Source: Rachycentron canadum (lineage: Eukaryota; Chordata; Actinopteri; Carangiformes; Rachycentridae). From it: DNA of 64,000 nt. Position 1 is the stretch's first letter, and the number at the start of each line of letters is the position of its first letter. Below the pieces are notes generated by a model that had not been told where the DNA came from, searched no databases, and worked only from the letters and a program-made list of their open reading frames with translations. Shown one piece after another: positions 55,631-64,000 of the stretch. The DNA is taken from contig CM076650.1 in the NCBI GenBank assembly GCA_038496675.1, forward strand, positions 20,202,724 through 20,266,723, in the 5' to 3' direction. The position numbers and the translations under genes were made by a program.

Positions 55631-58600
55631 AGAAGTGATGCTGATGTTAAACTCTACTTACTCGCTAACTCTACCAATGGCAATAATACACAGAAATGAA
55701 AATCATTTAAACTTGAACCATCATGCAATGGAATCACAGCATTCATCAACATTCGGTCAGCATGTTCAATGCATCTTCGAACTCAGCCTTCACTTACACA
55801 CCTGTAAAGTTTCTCGACTGTACAACACGTTGCATGGATGCAACACTACTGAGGTGACAAAATCTGTCCAAAGACATAAACACCATCAAAACTGCCTCTC
55901 TGGTAGTTCCCACTGCAGTGGGTGTCAGCAGGACCACATTATGTCAGGATGACACACACAGAGACTCAAAAGGTGAAAACAAAACCAGCCTAGCTGTTGC
56001 AGCTGCTAATGGGTTTTTCAGACTCACATTATTGGTTGAAAAGATTTTCTTTAATTGCTCCTCTGTTTTTTTGGTCTCGTTTATTTCTCAGAAATCCTGG
56101 CTCATATTACTTTAATGATATTTTTCTTTATTATTTAAGCTCCTGTTTGTTGTCACATTAGACTATGCAGAGAATAAAAATACACAAAAAAAGAGAGCAA
56201 AACCTTCATGCTGCTATAATTAATGGTATGTGTCTTCTCACTACTGTGCAAGCGCTGTAATGAAGTGAGTGATGGCAGCGAGTAGGAGCAGGCAATAACG
56301 TGAATCCCTGGTATCTGGAGTGTGGCTCACTGAGAGGATGGAGTAGACTGTGGACAGATGAGGGTATGAAACTCACTGGAGTAGAGCTGGATAATTGGTG
56401 CCTTGTAGGCTGATAAAGCCTACGAGGACTGTCTGTGTGTGTTTCTCTGCGTGCGTGTGCAGTTATTTCGCTGTTACAATCTGAGGGAAATAGATGCACA
56501 TCAGAAGTAAGAGCATACTCATGCAACCACATGCAAACTTGGCATGGTGTATAGGTATGACTTTGTGAATATGATCAGGAATTTGTATACATTCATACAC
56601 ATCCTCATTTAGCATGATGATGGATGGCTACTGAAATTTAAAAGCTATGCTCTGAAATCAAGCACTTCTGTTAGATTCATATTTAAACAAAAGGGATCAA
56701 CAAAGGGGGAAAAACGAGAATGCTGCCAGAAACATTTATAGAAGCGAGTTCTGTCACAAAAGCAGCCCTTTATCTGCTTTTGTTGCTTTTGTCCTGTGTG
56801 TTCAAGCCCTCACATCATCCCTCCACAGGCCACATGGGCCCAAATTGTCAGTCACAGTGGTGTGGTATGGATTCTGCTACGATCCTCCAAGGTAAATTAA
56901 ATATTTAAGCAGACATTTGCAAGATAAACTGCTGTTGTCCTATTTTAACATGTCACTACCCATCACTCCTCAGTGCTGATGAATAATATAACAGCGTGTG
57001 GAGGATTGTGGTGTGTGTGGCTCAGGTGGGCGGGGAAGAGGTGCAATATTGGTAATTTCATGAGAGGTGAATGATGTTGGACTTTCAACTATCCCAGAAG
57101 CCTTTGCTGCTTTGCTTAGCACCAAGGGTCTGCATATAATGACTTCTGTCCTCTTAACACCGCAGGCGTCTGGAACTTGTTTATACTTTCTCAGACTGTT
57201 GTTTTCCTTTTATTGTTGTAAAAGTCCTTTGCATTTAGAAGTAATGCAATGTTGCATCAGATATTACAAAACAGAACTGTTGTGGTATTTTGCTTCAGTA
57301 TAATGAAATGAAAAATAAAATTTTGGTAATGTTTTAGGTAACGGCAAGTTATTATTAATGCTGGTGTGTCTTTTGGATGACATGTAGGTGAATTTACATT
57401 TTCCTGTTCTTAAAATACTGCACGTTTCACACAGCTTTTCACACATTAAAGAAGTGAAAATAAGGTTTTTCACAGTTAAAAAAATGACATATCTTGAATG
57501 CAACCAGAATATGAAGAAATCTCAATATAAAGATGTTTTTAGATGCATTTATAGCAACTATTAGGAAAAGTAACATACTCTGCATAGAAAACGGTTGTCT
57601 AGGTCAAAGCAACGCTAGAACTCTCTCAGTAACATGTTTGACCTGTAGCTGAAGTGTTCACAAAGCCAGATGAGAGGGGTAATTAAATGTAGCTTTTGCT
57701 GTAACAGTAAGGGAAATGAGCCAGTCAGTCTGGAGCAGTGGGGGGTAATGAAATTGATTTCAATATCTCAAAGAGGAAATCTCACAGACCAAAAGGCATG
57801 GCTGAGAGTGAACTAGTAAGAGATAATGATCTAAATATAATGACAGTGGTGCCAATCATTTTACATTGGTAAGATCAGTCCATTCATCCGCAGTAATATG
57901 AGCTGCACACGTGTCTTTGCTGTCATTCTCATCAGAGAAAACGCTACATCAAATGCACATAATGCACAATATGGGCAGGAGATAAATTCCTGCCCCAGGA
58001 AATGGATAACTACATCCTGGGTGTTGTGAGAGGGAGAGATAATAATGTTGTCAGCAGCATCGCTTTTGACATGTTGTGTTTCCGTTATGTTATCTTACTT
58101 TCTATCCTTCTGTTAACAGATGTTGGATCAGATGTTGGACCATCACAATGGCAGTGGCAAAGCAGCTCATCACTGCTGCTTGAGCAGTGATACAAATGCA
58201 CAACAGACTGACACCACAGAAAAGCTAGCCGGGCATTAAAGCCAGACTGTGTAAATTGTTGACGGAAGAAATAACACGTTCCTCCTCTTACAAATTAAAA
58301 GTTGGGTTCAGAAACATAAAATGCACCATGGCTCAATTCCACATACTTAAGAGTTTTATAAGAGCAGCTTTCCTGGTCTGGTATGAACAGCAGCTTGTGT
58401 GACTAACATTAGCCAACTTTAAGCTGTCTACCTGTTAAAACAATGGCTTTGAGTGACTGTAACATAAATGTATTTATTCAGACATGACAAGACATTTACC
58501 GAGACAGCCTCACCTGGAACATGAAAAGATGCAGTGTCACTGCTGAAGACTACCAGTGAGTTGAAAAGATTGATTTGAGGGAGGAGGAGTGTTGCCTGTT

Positions 58601-60179
58601 ATCTCAGTTTGGATCTGTGAAAAAAAAACTTGCTGCTGTTGAAGCCTTCGTTAATGATCACCATGAATGTGGGGGACACCTTAATGGTTCGTCTCCTGAT
58701 GAATGCGCTCATCAGTTTCATCATTTATTAAACCTCTGCTGCTTTTTTTTTGAATGAGCATGACTAGATAAGCACAAAGGTGCAAGATATTGAGCTGGGA
58801 TTCACATATCTCACATGTTCTATGTAAATTAATCAGGATGAAAACTGATAACATAGCGTGGAAGCTCTGCTCTGATTACAATTTTGGTTGTATAATTTTT
58901 TTTCACCTGCTTAACAACTTCAAATGGACTCATTTATAGTGTTTCAGGTTTTATTTACCTAATTTATCAGATTTTCTTCATGTTAATACGACAGTGAGAG
59001 ATGTGTAGTTGTGTTAAAAGTGTTAATAGGTCTGTCCTAGCAATACTGCCAAGGTGACTTTTACTTAAAAATAACTCTGGTGTGTATTCAGATATGAAAC
59101 TGTAATGCACAAGTGATATATCATTTAGTAGTATATTTAAATGCTTGATATTTCTGTAAAATGTGTCTAATAACTGATGACTCCTCTCAACTTGTACTAC
59201 TCTTATACTGTTTTAGCATTTTTATCATATATGTTTCTCTGCTACTCTCCTACTGTGCACACATATGCAGTATTTTAATGCAGCCAAATTCCTAATAAAG
59301 CTGTTCTCATGTTTTTTTGTTTTACAACAGAACAAATACAAGATGTGGTGTTCCCTCATATGATAATTTTTTAACAGATCAAACTCAGACCATTCAAAGT
59401 TGATCAACAGAAAAGAGACACAAGAGATTTTTTGTAGTTTTACATTGTGAGTTAATTTGAAAGAGGACTCAATTCTGTGTATGGTCCACTTTAGGTCTGA
59501 TGAAGTCTCAGTGCTCTGTCTGTTTACACTATAGTTCCCTCAGACTCTTACAGCTTTGGATTATGGGTAGTTCAAAAACGATAGTAGTTATTTCCTCAGA
59601 CCAAAGTATTTCTCATCCAACAGTCTTGTTGTTGTTCCCAGAGGCTATTTTTCTTTTTTTTTCAAGCATCCCTGAGCAATACCGTGTGATCTTTCTATAG
59701 CAGGGACAAAATAACAGCAGAAAAAGGTTTAGTGGATACTTTTTGTTCACAACGTATCACAACAAACTGAACTGTGACCATTCACTTTAAATACACCATG
59801 TTGGCAACATTGCAGGCTGTAAACACCCCAAAGAAATGGTTTGAGCCTATTAATCTTAACAGAATCATAAAACTTTCTTAAAACTCCAACTCAGTCTGGC
59901 ATTTGACTGACCAATGGTGGAATTATGATCAGTCAGTCACAGACTTTCATGATTGTAAGGCCAAGCCTGTTGTACATCCAAGCATCAGTTCTTACTAAAG
60001 TCAGTCCAACATTCAGCCTTCATACAGTACATGCACTCTGCTACATCTGTCCAGCTCCGCTCTTCTCCTTCATCACCACCTGCTCACCTGATACCTTCAG
60101 ACTGCCAGCTCTCAGCAGGACAACACAGCTACAGCTGAAGTAAATGTAACATGGCTAAATGTGGTTACTGCTGCTGACT
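55631..60179. other. Long non-coding interval
   Basis: About 4.5 kb. Frames at 55620-55952 (plus) and 56206-56532 (minus, 108 codons, Ser/His/Pro-rich) show no domains or splice context. A 27-base hairpin is at 56401-56427. Text around 56930-57030 and 57640-57800 is unique. No exon is supported. Confidence 0.55.
56401..56427. repeat. 11-bp hairpin with 5-base loop
   Basis: CCTTGTAGGCT pairs with AGCCTACGAGG (ten Watson-Crick pairs and one G-U in RNA) around GATAA. Confidence 0.8.
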
Positions 60180-60480
60180 TTGGGACTGACAGAGGTTCCC
60201 TCCGGCCCAGTCCTGCCCTCTTACATGGCAGCCTCTCAACTTCCAGTTAATTACCTGGCCTAGCGAGCTAATTTCCTCTCAGCTCAGTGGGCCGTTCCCC
60301 ATTGGCGCAGTGTAGGAGGACAAAGACTGTTCTCCATTCCACTGGGTTTGCGTGTCTACCGGATGACTGGGGCTACTGTGGAACATTTGTCACATTCCTC
60401 CGGGGTTTGGGCTGGAGTGACGCTAGTACACGCCAAGCAGCCTCCATCATAACTCACACAGCTACTTAGGAGCTGCTGGT
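60180..60480. other. GC-rich unique block
   Basis: The block stands out by GC content and CpG. It contains CAGTTAATTACCTGG and CGAGCTAATTTCC. A donor-like GGCCAG/GTAATT on the minus strand is not matched by a convincing acceptor. The plus frame at 60287-60469 (60 codons, starting MGRSPLAQCRR) has no known domain. It could be regulatory. Confidence 0.25.
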
Positions 60481-61748
60481 GGTGGTGGGGTGTTTTGGAG
60501 AAATCTGCAATAGTTAACTACACATTCAAATTCTGTTAAATGATCTTTTCAAAGACACATGATAACATTTGAATACTGAAGTGTCCAGATGCAGGCTCAT
60601 AACATTGTGATGACAATATGTCTGCAGTACATAATGTGTTTTCTTTCCTTTCCCTAATTCATAATTTATCTTGTCAAAAACATTTTTGTTCTCTTGTCAC
60701 ACATTTTTTACACTCCATTTCCCCTTGACATGACTCCTTGTTGTAAGTATCTGACTGTGTAGGACCAAAAGGAAGTCCTATTGTTTAAGCAGTACAAAGC
60801 AAAGAGGCAATAAATGTCTCTTTTGCTCCATCCAAGGAGGAGCATGAAGCTGGATTAAAAATGACAACGATATGCACTAGAGGTAGATAAACAAAATGCC
60901 TCATCATGCACTCCTTGGTTATTAATGGTTGCTCTGATGGCTTATAGGCAAGAGTGTTTGGGATAATTGGTCTCAGGTGTGATTACAAATTCAAATGCCA
61001 TGATAGCATTTAAAAGTAACACTTTCCCCTTTGTGGATCTGCGATAGAGACATCCACCTTGAGAATCACACATCTCTAAAGGCCTCAGCTCAAACGATCC
61101 TTAGAGTTTTTAACCTGGTCTCATTCCTCTGCTGTTTTAAATTATGAAAAACATTAGGCAGTTCACACCTACTCATTAAGAAGATGAAAAATACTACTCT
61201 TATTTGCACAAAAATGCTGGTAGGATATCATGATTATGTGTCTAAACTAGTCCATCTACACTTAATACCACTTTAACAAGTTCAAGAAGTAATGGAAGGT
61301 AAACTTGGTGTGATAGTGACAATACAGATGAGACTGACTGGTAATAATACTAATCCATTTGAGTTACAGCAGCCTAATGCTCCCTCGAATCCTTTCATGC
61401 CAAGCAGCTGTGACAAACATTTGAGTTTCTTCATGCTGCTTAGGCTGTGAGACTTCACAATTTGTCAAGGGGGATGCTTTCCATCCATCGCTTTGGCAGA
61501 CAAGTGAGGAAGAAGATGCTGGACTTGGAATGAGAGCACCAGCAAAAGACAGGAAGAGATGGAGAGAATGAGAGGAGGAAAACAGCTAGTAATCCACTCA
61601 AATACTTCCTCAACCCTCTTTTCCTCAGCTCAGCCTGGCAAACAGTACATCCTCTGGCCCACTCCAGAAATAAGGCTTTGTAATCAGAATTTTCTCTGTC
61701 AGACAGCTGGTTGTTCACTCTGGCAGCCAATTAGGATTGAAGGAAAGA

Positions 61749-61750
<2 letters not shown>
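60481..61750. other. Unannotated non-coding stretch
   Basis: Unique sequence. The segment 60955-61110 has an enhancer-like texture (GGTGTGATTACAAATTC, CCTTTGTGGATC). The minus frame at 61455-61730 and the plus frame at 61559-61822 overlap, and neither has a domain. Confidence 0.55.
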
Positions 61751-61796
<46 letters not shown>

Positions 61797-61809
61797 GAGA
61801 GAGAGAGAG
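61751..61809. repeat. (AG)n microsatellite
   Basis: About 40 bases of perfect AG, then one AAATAG interruption and more AG. Confidence 0.98.
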
Positions 61810-63067
61810 GCTTTCTCAGTGACAGCGGAGAGAGGGAATATTATCTGAGGCCAAAGCTTCAGTGATGAATTCCTGTTGCACTGACAGGCAGCAGCACTTC
61901 TAAACAACAGCCAGAGGAGCTGGATAGTCTACAATTATAAAGATTAACAGAATCAATGAGACAATGCTGTGATCTTTGCTAATTCAATCAGATATGGTGT
62001 GTTGGAGAACGGAGAAAAAGCCGCTGAACCATGCTGCCAGCGTTTGTCAGTACCCATTGAGTCGCCAAATGGAGTTAGAAATGAATAGTTCAGCAAACAC
62101 TTTTTGTAAATATTCAGTTTCTGTGAAAGAGAATTTTTTTTTTTTTAAATCAAGTATTCACTAAACAACTACTGCAAAAAGCAATTGTCCCTTCATAGCT
62201 TAGCAAATGACAGTAGGAGGCAGCCCTGAAGGCTGAAGTGGTGATTATCTGTAGTTAAAACAACACTGTATTTAAATTTTGTGTGGTTTTTATTTTTCCA
62301 AAAGCTAATGTTCACACCTCTGTCCTTCTCTTTATTGGGTTAGGGGACATTTACTTTCCAATGGCCACAGCCAAACTCATTTCCTATGATAGTCAAACTC
62401 ATTGGTTAGTCCTATGTTTTCATATATATGTAAAGCCAGGCCTCCAAATGGGGATTATGTTGGAATGACATGATTGTCAGTTCTCACGTTACTCCTAACA
62501 TAATATAAAAACTGAAAATGTAATGCAATATTCAGATTGAGCTAACTAGCATGACCTTGCAGTACAACAATGTCAACATGGATCACTGGTCGCCTACGCT
62601 GACTTTCTGCCACAAAGATGTAGCTTTAGTCTCCATCTCCTCGAATTGTTGCATATGATTGTAGCTGATAGACCTGACCTTATTATATGGTTTTCATTGT
62701 GAAGCAGATTTGTCAAACAACTCACAGAGTTAGCATTGTGTAGCTGGCTAGCTTCAGCTGATAAAATCTGTTAACAACAGTTGTCATTTCAGGAGGCAAA
62801 TGCTTGCTGGCATCAGTTGTAGCTGGCTTGAAAAGATGAGCATGCTTCTTCATGGAAAAAAAAAACATTAACACATGTCTCCACATGTGTCGTGAGTCAC
62901 CACTTGTGATCAAATCCCACATCCCTGCTCTAAATGCAAATAAAAATATATGCCGATCCAATCTTTGTCATTGTGTGTGAGTTGGTATGTGTGTTTGAGA
63001 GAGAGCAGGGCTGAGCCAAGCATAGCTCTACACTGTAAGAACTTTTTAGTCATTTCAAATAGTAATA
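61810..63067. other. Unannotated non-coding stretch
   Basis: Unique sequence with poly(T) near 62133-62145. The frames at 61976-62164, 62283-62468 and 62722-62961 have no domains. Confidence 0.6.
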
Positions 63068-63127
63068 ATCATCTGGCCCAGACCGAATCATCTGGCCCAG
63101 ACCGAATCAGACCTGAATCAGACCTGA
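63068..63127. repeat. Compound tandem duplication (19 bp x2, 11 bp x2)
   Basis: ATCATCTGGCCCAGACCGA occurs twice in perfect tandem (63068-63086 and 63087-63105). It is followed immediately by ATCAGACCTGA twice (63106-63116 and 63117-63127). The shorter unit resembles a deleted form of the longer one (ATC...AGACC.GA), so the array probably grew by slippage in steps. Confidence 0.93.
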
Positions 63128-64000
63128 AATCCTCGCATGGCTCACACCTGTACTGAGTTGTCCACTTGTTATCTGATCACCTGATACAGATAGTGCCTGT
63201 TCTGAACAGGGCCATAGTCATATTGTGAGGGGCTCAACTTTCAGGGACAAAAGACAAGTAAATCATTAAATGTTAAAGTGAAGACTTGGTTTGAGGTTAG
63301 ATTAATTCTGTGAGTGTGCTCACACACGTGTGTGTGTGACATTCACTGGCATCACAAGGGCAGAGGTTCTCCCACACACTGTCGTGTCTTTTTTTTCCCA
63401 TGTGGCCTTTCTTTCTCCTCCCAATCTTCTGAGCAGCTTAAGCTAATATGCAGAACTTGTGATTGCTAAAGCAGAAAACATGATTAAGTCTCTCCTTTTT
63501 CAAAAAGACCCTCTGCAGTGCAGAGATCCTATAGGCTTAGCGAACAGTCACCCCTCCAGTCTGGGTCAGAGAGACTACAGTGTTCATGGCTAATTATCTG
63601 TCACTAAGAGGGAATTTATATCTATGGACGGACTGAGATTTTTGATCAGTCATTGTTGAGCTGCAGGTGCTATCGTTTATATTGCTCAATATTCTTTAGT
63701 GTTAACAGGTTTTACAGACCCATTATTTTATATGAGAAAGACAACATTTATTGTTGTACGGAAACTTGTAAAACTCCAAAGTGACATGCAGTTATTTTAT
63801 CTCTGATTTATGCAGTTAGTACTCCATGAATTCTACAAATGTCTTTTTAGTTACGCCACTTAGTGATTTTCTGGATCACGCAGTATTGAGATAGGAGGGT
63901 ATGCATGTTCTGGCTTTTTTCTTCTAGAGGAAATGTTTTGCAAAGTGACCAGAAGAGTGCTTTCAGTCAGGTTGGGGTATTCCTTTCTTTTGACTGCAAA
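63128..64000. other. Unannotated non-coding stretch
   Basis: Unique sequence to the window end, with a short CA/TG mirror (CTCACACACGTGTGTGTG) near 63320. No gene. Confidence 0.6.

Noticed and set aside
56206..56532. 108-codon minus-strand frame
   Set aside because: Ser/His/Pro-rich without domain. The opposite strand is similarly open in parts, and no splice or promoter signal was found.

Overview
The window reads as non-coding vertebrate DNA, most likely from a ray-finned (teleost) fish. It is AT-rich, has no dense coding, and carries long CA/TG, TA, CT/GA and GATAA microsatellites. It also holds two decayed Tc1-like DNA transposons and several short dispersed repeats that I recognise, from general knowledge of teleost genomes, as common there. 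Two runs of N of about 400 bases (14262-14660 and 46574-46973) and one single N (30849) mark assembly gaps; all three lie inside simple repeats. There is no sign of prokaryotic gene organisation, an intact virus, a CRISPR array, rRNA or an intact tRNA.

Layout. 1-14 kb: microsatellites, a SINE-like tail (2877-2948), a CTCF-like site (1765-1778), a 566-bp internally deleted Tc1-like element with TIRs and a TA duplication (7765-8330), and a block resembling a conserved regulatory element (9690-10110). 14-30 kb: first gap, a long repeat-poor interval, an LTR-like or dispersed repeat (20865-21185), a SINE-like copy (21515-21670), paired RFX X-box-like sites (21373-21407), a perfect 15-bp hairpin (21973-22006), further conserved-element-like blocks (24300-24600, 29500-29700) and a small inverted-repeat element (27001-27211). 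30-42 kb: a long TG tract, a repeat with two partial copies side by side (32095-32440), a (CT)17, a GATAA array (38413-38490), and a second SINE-like copy (39556-39742). 42-49 kb: the densest set of exon-like signals, all but one on the minus strand, plus the second gap. 49-64 kb: two copies of another dispersed repeat (49064-49150 and 55462-55630), a second Tc1 remnant between 45-bp inverted arms (54693-55097), a pure (TA)n, a (GA)n and a compound tandem duplication (63068-63127).

Genes. I could not identify any protein-coding gene with confidence. The best candidate is a minus-strand chain of three exon-like segments (48796-48739, 47954-47938, and 45519 to about 45421) with good splice sites and a terminal AATAAA. 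It keeps two reading frames open, and neither matches a protein I recognise. The window is best described as intergenic or intronic sequence with possible regulatory elements. I saw no new molecular system; the most useful leads are the minus-strand exon chain and the clustered regulatory motifs.
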